A DNA stretch of 39,905 nt from Deltaproteobacteria bacterium (GTDB lineage: Bacteria > Desulfobacterota > Syntrophia > Syntrophales > Smithellaceae): contig JAAYDW010000043.1 of assembly GCA_012729055.1 (NCBI GenBank), positions 1-39,905 on the forward strand, given 5' to 3'. This document shows positions 8,250 through 17,200 of the stretch, piece by piece; within the stretch, counting starts at the first letter, position 1; every line of letters begins with the position of its first letter. Both the position numbers and the translations under genes were made by a program. The notes under the pieces are model-generated. The model searched no databases and had not been told where the DNA came from. It saw only the letters and a program-made list of their open reading frames with translations.

Positions 8250-8984
8250 ATGGAGGAAAAAAAGGTAGCCATCGTGACGGGGGCCAGTCGCGGGATCGGA
8301 CGCGCGACGGCCGTGGAACTGGCCCGGGCGGGTTTTTATGTCGTGGTGAATTACAACGCGAGCGAAGCGGCGGCCGCCGAAACGCTGGCGCAGGTGGAAG
8401 CCGCCGGTTCGGCGGGCGAAGTCCGGAAATTCGACGTCGCCGACGCTGCGGCGGTGAAAGAGGCGCTGGCGGCGGTGGTTGCTGAGCATAAGCGCATCGA
8501 CGTGCTGGTGAACAACGCGGGGGTGACCGCCGACGGGCTGTTCATGATGATGGGCGACGAGGAGTGGCATAAAGTCATCAACACGACGCTCAACGGATTT
8601 TTCAACGTCACCAAACCCGTTTTGCGCGAAATGATCCGGAAAAAACGCGGCGCGATCGTTTCCGTTTCCTCTGTTTCGGCCGTGATGCCCAACCGCGGGC
8701 AGGCCAATTACGCGGCGGCCAAGGCCGGCGTCAACGCCGCGTCAAGCTCGCTGGCCAAGGAAGTGGCCCGTTTCGGCATCCGGGTCAACGTGGTGGCGCC
8801 CGGTCCGGTGGACACGGACATGTTGAGCGCCATGCCGATGGACGAGAGCATGATCAAGGCCGCCATTCCGATGGCGCGCGTGGGAAAACCCGAAGAGATT
8901 GCCCGCGTCATCCGCTTTCTGTGCTCCGACGACGCATCCTTTATTACGGGACAGGTCATTACCGTCAACGGCGGGATGTTTTGA
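8250..8984 (+). CDS. 3-oxoacyl-ACP reductase (FabG family, SDR)
   Basis: This 244-residue classical SDR would reduce the beta-keto group on ACP with NADPH. It shows TGASRGIG (nucleotide binding, residues 11-18), NNAGVTADGLF, a catalytic Ser in the SVSSVSA segment, YAAAK (catalytic Tyr and Lys), and the family C-terminus GQVITVNGGMF. Length matches FabG. A purine-rich AGGAGACCGGAGG precedes the start. The LolA-like gene starts 2 bases after its stop, so the two are surely co-transcribed. In an APE-type cluster this is the ketoreductase (ApeQ-like). Confidence 0.92.
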   Translation: MEEKKVAIVTGASRGIGRATAVELARAGFYVVVNYNASEAAAAETLAQVEAAGSAGEVRKFDVADAAAVKEALAAVVAEHKRIDVLVNNAGVTADGLFMMMGDEEWHKVINTTLNGFFNVTKPVLREMIRKKRGAIVSVSSVSAVMPNRGQANYAAAKAGVNAASSSLAKEVARFGIRVNVVAPGPVDTDMLSAMPMDESMIKAAIPMARVGKPEEIARVIRFLCSDDASFITGQVITVNGGMF

Positions 8985-8986
8985 GT

Positions 8987-9613
8987 ATGACGCAGGCCGG
9001 AATCAAAAAAGCGGCGCTTTTACTGCTGGTGTTGTTTGCGGTCCTGCCGGGGGGCGCCCGGGCGGACGATTTCGACCGGCTGCGCAAGGAAGCGGCGCGC
9101 ATAACGACCATTTCCGCGGACTTTGTCCAGAAAAAGACGATGAAGATTCTTTCCAAGCCGCTCGTGTCGGAAGGAAAGTTCTATTACACCGCTCCCTCTT
9201 CTCTCCGCTGGGAGTACACCCGGCCGCTGCGGAGCGTCGTCATTTCGGAGGGGGGGATAACCCGGCGGTATATTGCGTCCGGCGGGAAGATGATCGAAGA
9301 TAAGAGCGGCGGCGTGCAGGCGATGAAGATCGTGCTCGACGAGGTCGCCGGTTGGGTGAGCGGCCGGTTCGACGCCAATCCTTCCTTTGCCGCTGCGCTC
9401 ACGGAAGGGCCGGAAGCGCGAATCACGCTCACGCCCACGGACAAGAACATGGCCGGCATGATCGAACGCATCGAGATTACCGTGTCGCGCCGGGACGCGG
9501 CGATTAAAACCGTGCGGATCGTGGAGAGCCGGACAGCGGAAACCCTGATCGATTTTCAGCGCGTCGTGATCAATAAAGACATCCATCCTTCCGTCTTTCG
9601 GGAAGTTCAATGA
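8987..9613 (+). CDS. LolA-like outer-membrane lipoprotein carrier
   Basis: This 208-residue periplasmic protein has a signal peptide (KKAALLLLVLFAVLPGGARA, cleavage after ARA) and the LolA-like beta core: TTISADFVQKKTMKIL, SEGKFYYTAPSSLRWEY and RIEITVSRRDAAIKTVRIVE. LolA proteins shuttle lipidated cargo through the periplasm. Dedicated LolA paralogues sit in APE clusters and are thought to help place the product in the outer membrane; that role here is inferred. The start at 8987 is chosen because an upstream in-frame start would overlap fabG and delay the signal peptide. It overlaps the next gene by 4 bases. Confidence 0.85.
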   Translation: MTQAGIKKAALLLLVLFAVLPGGARADDFDRLRKEAARITTISADFVQKKTMKILSKPLVSEGKFYYTAPSSLRWEYTRPLRSVVISEGGITRRYIASGGKMIEDKSGGVQAMKIVLDEVAGWVSGRFDANPSFAAALTEGPEARITLTPTDKNMAGMIERIEITVSRRDAAIKTVRIVESRTAETLIDFQRVVINKDIHPSVFREVQ

Positions 9614-10251
9614 AAAAAAGTTTCGTCCTCGTCTGCGCCTGCTTCATCGTGTCGTGCGCGGCTCTGCCCGCGCTTCGGCCGCTGGACCGACCGCCGGCCT
9701 GCCCGTCCCCTTTCTTGACGGAAAAAACCCGCCTCATCCATGCCATTGAAGCCGGGGCCGGAGGCAAGACGAGGGCCGTCCTGATCGGGATTACACTGGC
9801 GGATCCCGCGGCGCGGACGCTTTCAGCGGCCGTTCTGACGCCGGAAGGCATGGCGCTTCTGGAAGCGTCTTTCGGCCCGTCCGGCGCGACTATCGGCCGG
9901 GCCCTGTCCCCTTTTGATTCGGGAGAACTGGCCCGCCGCATGATGGAGGATATGGCGCTCATCTTTTTCGCGCCCGCGGGAGAACCGGTTTTGCGGGGCG
10001 TTTCGGCCGCTGGAGAAACCGTCTGCCGCTGGCGAGCCCGGCCGGAAGGCTGGGTGGATGTCTTCCAGGGCCGCGACGGACGAATCGGTATCCGGCGCTA
10101 TTCGGAATCCGGCCGCCTGGAGCGGACGGTCACGCTGGCGGCGGATGCGCAAAGCTCTTATGCCGCCATCGAACTTCACGCCTCGGAGCGCGTCGATTAT
10201 TCGCTGACAATGACGCTCATCGAATCCGAAGCGGCGGCGTCCGGACGATAA
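9610..10251 (+). CDS. DUF3261-like lipoprotein of aryl-polyene clusters
   Basis: This 213-residue protein has a type II signal peptide: Lys-rich start, hydrophobic LVCACFIV, lipobox IVSC with Cys16, and Ala at +2, which favours the outer membrane. The body has no recognisable catalytic motif. It is rich in beta-like segments, with a Gly/Trp segment CRWRARPEGWVDVFQGRDG. A DUF3261 lipoprotein next to LolA is a hallmark of APE loci; I assign it mainly from size, lipobox and position rather than strong motif identity. It overlaps the LolA gene by 4 bases and is 15 bases from the oxidoreductase gene. Confidence 0.65.
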   Translation: MKKSFVLVCACFIVSCAALPALRPLDRPPACPSPFLTEKTRLIHAIEAGAGGKTRAVLIGITLADPAARTLSAAVLTPEGMALLEASFGPSGATIGRALSPFDSGELARRMMEDMALIFFAPAGEPVLRGVSAAGETVCRWRARPEGWVDVFQGRDGRIGIRRYSESGRLERTVTLAADAQSSYAAIELHASERVDYSLTMTLIESEAAASGR

Positions 10252-10266
10252 GACGGGAGAATACCC

Positions 10267-11745
10267 ATGAGAAATCCGATTGAAGGGAAAAATGTCGTCA
10301 TCATCGGCGCGGGGGCCGGCGGCCTTTCCGCGGGCATTCTCCTTTCTCTTTTCGATTACCGGGTCACCCTCGTGGAAAAGAATTCCGTGGCGGGCGGCCT
10401 GATGCGCTCGTATCAGAGAAGCGGCATCGACTGTCCCGTGGGCGTGCACTATGTCGGCGCGCTGGGGCCCGACGAGCCGCTGGGCAGAATGTTCCGTGTG
10501 TTGGGCCTGACCGTAGACGACCTGTTTTACCGCATCGGCGGCGACGGTGTGATTGACCGCTATCTCTTTGACGATTTCGTCTTCGATCTGCCGGTGAATC
10601 TTGACGCGTATGAAGATAATTTGCGAAGCGCCTGCCCGACCGACGCCCGCGCCCTGGATATTCTGATGAAGAATCTGCGCGATATCGCCGCCGGCATGCT
10701 CAAGCCGTCCTTTTTCCTCAATACGGGCGACCCGTTTCAGAACATGGAGTCCTTTCGCCCGATGGGGGAACTGCTCGACGAACTTCACGCGTCCGACCGC
10801 CTGCGCGCCATCCTGGCCGTGCCCTGCCAGCTCATCGGCGTCGAGCTTAACGATTGTCCGGTGATTTTTCATTCCATGGTGCTGGCCGGCTACCTGTTTT
10901 CCTCCTGGCGGCTGAAGGACGGCGGCTCCCGGATGGCGGATGTTTTTACGAAACGATTTACCGATCTGGGCGGCGAACTTCTCACCGGCTGCCCGGTGCG
11001 GAAAATTCAAGTTGCCGGACGAAAAGTTACGGGCGTTTTGCTTGCTGACGGCCGGACGCTTCCGGCTGACGGCGTGGTGGCGGCGATCCATCCGAAAGCT
11101 CTCCTGGAGCTGCTCGACGAAGACGTCCTTCGCGCGTCGGTGCGCGAAAGGATTTTGACGCTTGCGGAAACCGAAGGCGTAATCGCCGTGCAGGCCGGCG
11201 TCGATGCGCGGGCGCACGCGGCCATGGACCACAATCTTTACCGCCTGTACTGCGACGCGCACGGCGTCATCAAAGACGGCATTTTCTGCCAGATCCGGCC
11301 GGGCGGCGGTGCGGCCGGCGCCAATCTGCTGTCCATCATCTCCCGGTCGTTGTACCGGGACTGGCTTCCCTGGGAAAATACGCGCACGGGCTGTCGGGGC
11401 GACGCCTATCGGGAAAAGAAACAGGCCATCGCCTCGGAACTTCTCGAAAAAGCCTCCGGAATCTTCGGGCCGTTTAAGGACTTGCGGCTTCTCGATGTGT
11501 TTACGCCGCTCACCCTGCGGGATTACGTGAACTGTCCCGAAGGATCCTGCTACGGCGTTCTCAGATCCTCCCGCCAGCTTTTGAAAGTTGCCTCGCTCAA
11601 CAACCTTCCGCTGGCCGGCCTTTGCCTGGCCGGACAAAACGCTCTGGCGCCCGGCGTTCTGGGAGCGGTGCTGGGATCGTTCGCCGCGGCCCGGCAGATT
11701 GCAGGCGAAAAACGATTTCTCGCAGAAGTTGTCCGGCAACTCTAG
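10267..11745 (+). CDS. CrtI/RetSat-like FAD-dependent oxidoreductase
   Basis: This 492-residue flavoprotein belongs to the phytoene desaturase / all-trans-retinol 13,14-reductase superfamily. The FAD-binding Rossmann motif VIIGAGAGGLSAGILL is at residues 11-26, followed by the conserved acidic-Gly turn VEKNSVAGGLMRSY. Near the C-terminus PLAGLCLAGQNALAPGVLGAVLGS is the second flavin-contacting motif. Such enzymes act on conjugated polyenes (desaturation, isomerisation or saturation), so this is a plausible tailoring enzyme; related genes are known in flexirubin loci. GGGAGA lies about 6 bases upstream of the start. A 658-codon antisense frame across this gene is an artefact of GC-rich third positions. 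Confidence 0.85.
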   Translation: MRNPIEGKNVVIIGAGAGGLSAGILLSLFDYRVTLVEKNSVAGGLMRSYQRSGIDCPVGVHYVGALGPDEPLGRMFRVLGLTVDDLFYRIGGDGVIDRYLFDDFVFDLPVNLDAYEDNLRSACPTDARALDILMKNLRDIAAGMLKPSFFLNTGDPFQNMESFRPMGELLDELHASDRLRAILAVPCQLIGVELNDCPVIFHSMVLAGYLFSSWRLKDGGSRMADVFTKRFTDLGGELLTGCPVRKIQVAGRKVTGVLLADGRTLPADGVVAAIHPKALLELLDEDVLRASVRERILTLAETEGVIAVQAGVDARAHAAMDHNLYRLYCDAHGVIKDGIFCQIRPGGGAAGANLLSIISRSLYRDWLPWENTRTGCRGDAYREKKQAIASELLEKASGIFGPFKDLRLLDVFTPLTLRDYVNCPEGSCYGVLRSSRQLLKVASLNNLPLAGLCLAGQNALAPGVLGAVLGSFAAARQIAGEKRFLAEVVRQL

Positions 11746-11877
11746 TGCTGGACGGCCCCGCCGATTTATGCTACCTTGCGGCGCGTTTTTAATCATCAAG
11801 ACAAAAACGGGGCAACCGGTTGAAAAGCAATCGGTATCGCCCGCAAAGAGCAGGGTGTAAGGAGCAAGTCGGGTTTC

Positions 11878-12150
11878 ATGACAAGACAGGAGATTGAAGC
11901 GGAAGTCCGCCGGATTTTTCTAAGCGAGTTTGAAGTTGAAAACCCCGAACCGGATGTCAATTTGCGCGAAGCCTATGGTTTTGACAGCATCGACGCCATT
12001 GAACTCCTGCTCGGCATCGAAAAGTTTCTGGGCTCGGAGCTGACGCAGGAAGAAAAAAAGCAGGCCATCGAGATCCGGACGCTCACTCAGATCATCGACT
12101 ATATCGAAGAACTCGCCCGGAAACGGGGCGTCGTCGCGGAAAGACCATAA
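11878..12150 (+). CDS. acyl carrier protein
   Basis: This 90-residue acidic helical protein carries the growing acyl chain on phosphopantetheine at Ser37 in YGFDSIDAIELL, a variant of the canonical DSLxxVE motif. The preceding EPDVNL and following IEKFLGSEL segments match ACP helices. It lies 132 bases after the FAD oxidoreductase gene and 3 bases before a ketosynthase gene. AAGGAG sits 13 bases upstream of the ATG, a rather long spacing. It is the only ACP I can find in the window, whereas classical APE loci usually have two. Confidence 0.9.
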   Translation: MTRQEIEAEVRRIFLSEFEVENPEPDVNLREAYGFDSIDAIELLLGIEKFLGSELTQEEKKQAIEIRTLTQIIDYIEELARKRGVVAERP

Positions 12151-12153
12151 GCC

Positions 12154-13392
12154 ATGGAACGCAGAGTCGTCATAACCGCCTGTTCGGCCATATCCCCCAT
12201 CGGCTACGGCCGCAAGGCCATCGTGGAGAGCCTGCTTAACGGCGTCTCCGGTGTCGCGACGCTTCGCGAAGACGAACTGATCAGCCGCTTCATCCATTCC
12301 CGGGTGTACGGCACGGTCGGCTATCCGATGACATACGATTTCAGCCGACAGCACCGCAAGACAATGGGACCGGTCGCTTATTACGCCTGCCAGGTGGCCA
12401 AGGACGCGCTGGAGCAGGCCGGGCTGCCGCAGGAGTTCGTGACGGGCGGCCGGCTGGGCATCGCTTTCGGATCGATTCACGGCTCGCCCACCGTGCAGCG
12501 CGATATTTACCGGGTTTTTTTTGAAGCGAAGGACAAAGCGGCTTATCAGACGATCGGCGCGGTGGATTACCTGAAGTCCATGGTCCACACCACGGCCGTC
12601 AATATTTCCAAGATGTTCGGCATCACCGGCCGCATCATTTCCTCCGGCACGGCCTGCACCACCGCCAGCCAGTCCATCGGTTTCGGCTATGAGGCCGTCA
12701 AGTACGGCCTGCAGGACGCCATGCTTTGCGGCGGCGCGGATGAATACGACACCATCACGGTTGCGGTTTTCGACAACCTGCTCGCCTGTTCCACCTCGTT
12801 CAACGACCGGCCTTCCCAGACACCCCGGCCGTTCGACCGCGCGCGCGACGGTCTGGTGGTCGCCGAAGGCGCGGGCGCCGTCATGCTCGAGGAATACGAG
12901 TTTGCGAAAAAACGCGGCGCGACCATTCTGGCGGAGGTCATCGGTTTTGCCTGCAACTCCAACGGCGGCGATTTGATTCTCCCCAATCTCGAGGGCATCA
13001 CCCAGACGCTGAAACTCGGCCTGGAAAACGCGAAAATTTCCGCCGACGAAGTCGACCTGGTAAGCGCGCACGCTACCGCCACCAAGATGGGAGACATCAT
13101 CGAAGCGCAGGCCACGGGAGAGGTTTTCGGCGCCGAACCGTATGTGGTGGCGCTCAAGAGCTACATGGGGCATACCATGGCGGCGTGCGGCGCCATCGAG
13201 ACCATTTTAATGATTTACATGATGCAGGAAGGGTTTGTTGCGCCGACGCTCAACCTGGAAGAGGTCGATGAACGCTGCGCCATGATCAAACACGTTCAGC
13301 AGGTGATCGAACATCCGGTGCGGACCGCGGCCATTCAGAATTTTGCCTTTGGCGGCGTCAATACCAGCCTGCTTATCCGAAAGTTGACCTGA
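12154..13392 (+). CDS. beta-ketoacyl-ACP synthase (active ketosynthase 1)
   Basis: This 412-residue thiolase-fold KAS has the full Cys-His-His triad: Cys168 in SGTACTTAS, His306 in SAHATAT (a variant of NAHGTxT) and His340 in LKSYMGHTMAACG with Lys335. It would condense malonyl-ACP with the acyl chain. The two His motifs deviate from FabF consensus, so it is a specialised rather than housekeeping KAS. It starts 3 bases after the ACP stop and ends 7 bases before the acyltransferase gene, forming a tight ACP-KS-acyltransferase unit. Confidence 0.9.
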   Translation: MERRVVITACSAISPIGYGRKAIVESLLNGVSGVATLREDELISRFIHSRVYGTVGYPMTYDFSRQHRKTMGPVAYYACQVAKDALEQAGLPQEFVTGGRLGIAFGSIHGSPTVQRDIYRVFFEAKDKAAYQTIGAVDYLKSMVHTTAVNISKMFGITGRIISSGTACTTASQSIGFGYEAVKYGLQDAMLCGGADEYDTITVAVFDNLLACSTSFNDRPSQTPRPFDRARDGLVVAEGAGAVMLEEYEFAKKRGATILAEVIGFACNSNGGDLILPNLEGITQTLKLGLENAKISADEVDLVSAHATATKMGDIIEAQATGEVFGAEPYVVALKSYMGHTMAACGAIETILMIYMMQEGFVAPTLNLEEVDERCAMIKHVQQVIEHPVRTAAIQNFAFGGVNTSLLIRKLT

Positions 13393-13399
13393 CCGCGCC

Positions 13400-14173
13400 A
13401 TGGCTGTTTCCCGATTTTTAGAGCGTGTCGGCGATTTCGTTCTTACCGTGCTTTTGTGGGCGTATTTTCTTTTCGGCTACCTGTTTATTCTCCTTTTTTT
13501 GTTTGTTCCCACCCGGCTGCGGCTGAAAGACAGCGCCGCCGCGCTGCAGAAAATGAATTTCGTTCACCTGAAAATTTTTTTCGCCTGGCTTCGCCTGCTT
13601 GCGCCCCGCGCCCTGTTTGCAATCGATGAAAACGTGCGCAATCTCCGCTCGTCCATCATTATCTGCAATCACGTGTCCTATCTGGATCCGATCCTGCTGG
13701 TTTCGCTTTTCGAACGCCAGACGACCATCGTCAAAAATACTTTCTTCCGCGTGCCGATTTTCGGCTGGTTTCTGAAAAAGGCGGGGTACGTGCCGTCCTC
13801 CCCGTCCTCGGAAATCTTCGATCCCGCCATGACCGCCAACCTGGAAAACATCAAAAGCCATCTGGCCCGGGGCGGCAACCTGTTCGTGTTCCCCGAAGGC
13901 ACGCGCAGCCGCGGCCGCCTGTTGCCGTTCAACAAGGGCGTTTTCAGCATTGCGCGCTACTGCCGGACCGGCGTGAAACTGGTTTTCCTCGAAAACACCG
14001 ACGCGCTTTTTCCTCCCGGGTCTTTTTCCTTCCGGATGGGCGCCCGAACGACTGTTTCAGCCCAACTGCTCGGGACGCTGGAGCCGGATTACACGGCCCC
14101 GGACTTTTCTCTTGCCGCCGCGGCCGAAGAGGCCCGCCGGATTTTTGCGCGGAAGATCGCCGCGGCCAAATAG
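13400..14173 (+). CDS. PlsC-like 1-acyl-glycerol-3-phosphate O-acyltransferase family protein
   Basis: This 257-residue membrane-associated acyltransferase has an N-terminal hydrophobic segment (FVLTVLLWAYFLFGYLFILL, residues 13-32). The catalytic HX4D motif NHVSYLD has His91 and Asp96, and VFPEGTRSRG is the glycerol-phosphate-binding motif. The family moves acyl groups from ACP or CoA onto a lipid acceptor. In this cluster it may attach the aryl-polyene acyl chain to a glycerolipid or other hydroxyl acceptor (inference). It is the last gene before an antiparallel sensor kinase gene; only 61 bases separate the two stop codons, and I see no strong terminator between them. Confidence 0.87.
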   Translation: MAVSRFLERVGDFVLTVLLWAYFLFGYLFILLFLFVPTRLRLKDSAAALQKMNFVHLKIFFAWLRLLAPRALFAIDENVRNLRSSIIICNHVSYLDPILLVSLFERQTTIVKNTFFRVPIFGWFLKKAGYVPSSPSSEIFDPAMTANLENIKSHLARGGNLFVFPEGTRSRGRLLPFNKGVFSIARYCRTGVKLVFLENTDALFPPGSFSFRMGARTTVSAQLLGTLEPDYTAPDFSLAAAAEEARRIFARKIAAAK

Positions 14174-14215
14174 GCTGTTAGGTTGTAGACTGTTAGGGGC
14201 TGTCAGGCTAAAAGT
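14173..14215. repeat. short CTGTTAGG-type repeats in the convergent gap
   Basis: The gap between the convergent acyltransferase and kinase genes holds imperfect repeats GGCTGTTAGG, ACTGTTAGG and GGCTGTCAGG. The 12-mer GGCTGTTAGGTT (14173-14184) occurs in reverse orientation at 4334-4345, at the stop of ligase A. No stable hairpin is evident. The repeats may be a dispersed short intergenic element of this genome. Confidence 0.35.
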
Positions 14216-14234
14216 CCACAGACCGTCCTTATCC

Positions 14235-17200
14235 TCAGTCCGACAGCGCTTCCCTGATCTTTTTTGCCAGGTCGTACAGGCGGTAGGGCTTTTGCAGAAA
14301 GAAGCGGACGCCTTTGTCCATGATAGCCTGGGCTTTGCCGTTCTGACTGTAGCCGCTCGACAGGATGACGCGCACGGCGGGATTGACGGCCTTGAGACGG
14401 TCGAAGGTGGCGCTGCCGCTCAATCCCGGCATGATCATGTCGAGGATCACCAGGTCGATTGCAGCGTGCTTTTCCGTGTAGAGGGCGACGGCTTCCTGTC
14501 CGCTGCCGGCCGTGAGGATCCGGTAGCCGATTTCTTCCAGCAGCCTGCCCGTGACCTCCGTAATGACTTTCTCGTCGTCCACCAGCAAAATGGTTTCCTC
14601 GCCGCCCGGCGGTTCGGCTTCAGAAGTTTCCTCTTCCTCCAGTTTGCTGAAGGAGGCCGGCAGATAGATGTTGAAGGTCGATCCCTTTCCTTTCTCGCTG
14701 TAAACCGAAATCATGCCGGAATGGCCCTTGATGATTCCGTATGCGGACGCCAGTCCCAGGCCGCTGCCCCGCCCCATTCCCTTGGTGGTAAAGAAGGGAT
14801 CGAAAATCCGCTGCCGGGTCGTTTCATCCATGCCGACACCCGTGTCCGTGACCGCTATCCTGGCATAGCGGCCGGTTTTTACATTGGAGATTTTTGCCTG
14901 CGCGTCGTCGAGAACCACATTTTCCGTTTCCAGGTAAAGGGAACCGCCGCCCGGCATGGCCTGCCAGGCGTTGACGAACATGTTGAGCAGCACCTGCTCG
15001 ATTTGTCCCCGGTCCACGTCCGCCGTCCAGAGGTCCGGCCTGTATTTTTCAAAAATCCGGATTTCCTTGCGCGTCCGGCTGAAAAGCTTGATCGTCTTGG
15101 CGACGAGATCGTTGAGGTTGGTGGAAACGACGGCGTTGCGGCCGGCGCGGGCAAATCCCAGAAGCTGCCGGGTCAGGTTGGCGCCGCTTTGCACCAGCGT
15201 CTGCACGGCTGAAAGCTGCTCATGGGACGCCTCGGAGGCCCGGGTTTCCAGCAGCATGAGGGAGGTGTATCCCTGAATGCCCATGAGCAGGTTGTTGAAA
15301 TCGTGGGCGATGCCGCCGGCCAGCGTTCCGATGGCCTCCATCTTCTGGGCCTGGTAGAGCTGTTCGGTCAGTTTTTTTCGTTCGTGCTCCATCTTGAACC
15401 TTTCTGTCACATCCCGGGAAATGCCGCGGAAGCCGACCGGCTTGCCCCGGGCGTCGCGGATGAGGGAGACGGACAGCTCCAGGTGGGCAAGAGAGCCGTC
15501 CTTGCGGATGATTTCATAATCCAGGATCCGGCCGGGTTTGCCGTCCTGGTAAATCCTGCGGAAAGCCTTCTCGATTTTTTCGGCCATGTCGGGTCTGGCG
15601 TATCTGTCGTTGCTGATGCCGATCAGCTCTTCGCGGGTGTACCCGGCCCAGCCGACGGATTTATTGAAAAAGGTGATCCGGCCTTGCAGATCCGTTTCAA
15701 AATAATCGTCGTCGATGCTTTCGATGATGGTCCGGTAGCGTTCTTCGCTTTGCCGCAGGGCTTCCTCAGCCCGCTTGCGTTCGGTGATGTCCAGGACGAA
15801 AGACAGCGTAGCCGGTTCTCCCCGGTAGGTGATGGCGACGGCGTTGATGTTGATGGTGATGACGGAGCCGTCCGGTTTGAGAACGCGCATGTCGTAGCTC
15901 GACGGCGCCCACTCCCCTTTTTTCCTGGCTTCGTAATACCGCTCTACCATGTCGCGGTCGTCGGGATGCGTGTAGCTGCCCAGCGGCAGGCCGAGAATGC
16001 CCGTCTCTTCGCGTCCGATGGTGCGCAGCAACCGTTGGTTGGCGTAAACGTATTTCCCGTTTTGAATAATGGTGATGCCGTCGTTCGATTTTTCGAGCGC
16101 GGTGCGGTAGAACTCCTCGCTCTCACGCAGCGCCTGCTCCGCTTTCTTTTTTTCGGTGATATCCTGAATGAAACTGAGCACCGCCCGCCGGCCCTGAAAG
16201 ACGATGTCCACCGCCGTGATGCCGATCAGGGCGACGGAGCCGTCCGGTTTGAGAATGCGGGCGTCGTAAACGGATGCCGGTTTCCCGCTTTTCCTTCTTT
16301 CCCGGTAATGTCTGGTTCCAAGTCCGACATCGTCGGGATGCATGTAAAGATCCAGCGGTTTGCCCGTGAGATTTTCGCCCGGACGGCCGAGGGTGTTCAT
16401 CAGTTTCTGATTGATGTAAAGGTAACGGCCATCAGCGACATCGGTGATCGTGATGCCGTCGCTCGTCGATTCAAGCGCGGTGCGGTAGAGTTCCTCGCTT
16501 TCGCGCAGCGCCTGTTGTGCGTCCCTTTCTTTGGTGATGTCCTTGATGAAGGTGAGAATGGCCGGCTTCCCCCGGTAGACGATGTCCACGGAGGAGGATT
16601 GCAGGTAGATCACGGAACCGTCCGCTTTCGGCACGCGCGTAATATGGATATCCTGCGCCGGGGCGGATTGCGGATGCCTGTTGAGAAAAGCCTTCAGCCC
16701 CGCCTGGGCGTCCGGTCCCGCCAGGATGCCCAGCGGCCGGTCGATGATGGCGTCGCGGTCCACGCCCATTGTGTCCAGAAATTTCCGGCTTACGTAAACG
16801 TACTTCCCGTCCTGAATGATGGTGACGCCGTCGCTGGTGGACTCGATCGCCTTGCGGTAGAGCTCCTCGCTTTCCCGCAGGCGTTCCTCCTGCACGCGGC
16901 GCTTCGTGATGTCCAGAACCATGGTTCGGCTCATGACAAAGCGGCCGCCGGCGTCGGTGATGGCCGTGGTGTTGACGAGGACGGAAAACGTGGTTTGGTC
17001 TTTGCGCATCATTTCATATTCGACGTCGCGCGCCAGGCCTTCCTCTTTCAGGCGGGCGAAGGTTTCGGTAAAGAGCAGCCGGCTGTCGGGTACAAGAATT
17101 AGCTCGTAGGAAATTCCCAGCAGTTCTTCGCGGGTATACCCCAGCCAGGAAAGCAGCCGGTCGTTGATACGGACGATATGAGCGCTTGCGTCGAAGGAGA

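Noticed and set aside
9823-11799. A 658-codon minus-strand open frame opposite the lipoprotein and FAD oxidoreductase genes
   Set aside because: It lies antisense to genes with clear family motifs, and its composition (many His, Arg, Gly, Gln) is typical of translated antisense GC-rich DNA.
15222-17102. A 626-codon plus-strand open frame opposite the hybrid kinase
   Set aside because: The kinase on the other strand has unambiguous PAS and HisKA motifs; this frame has none and no ribosome-binding site.
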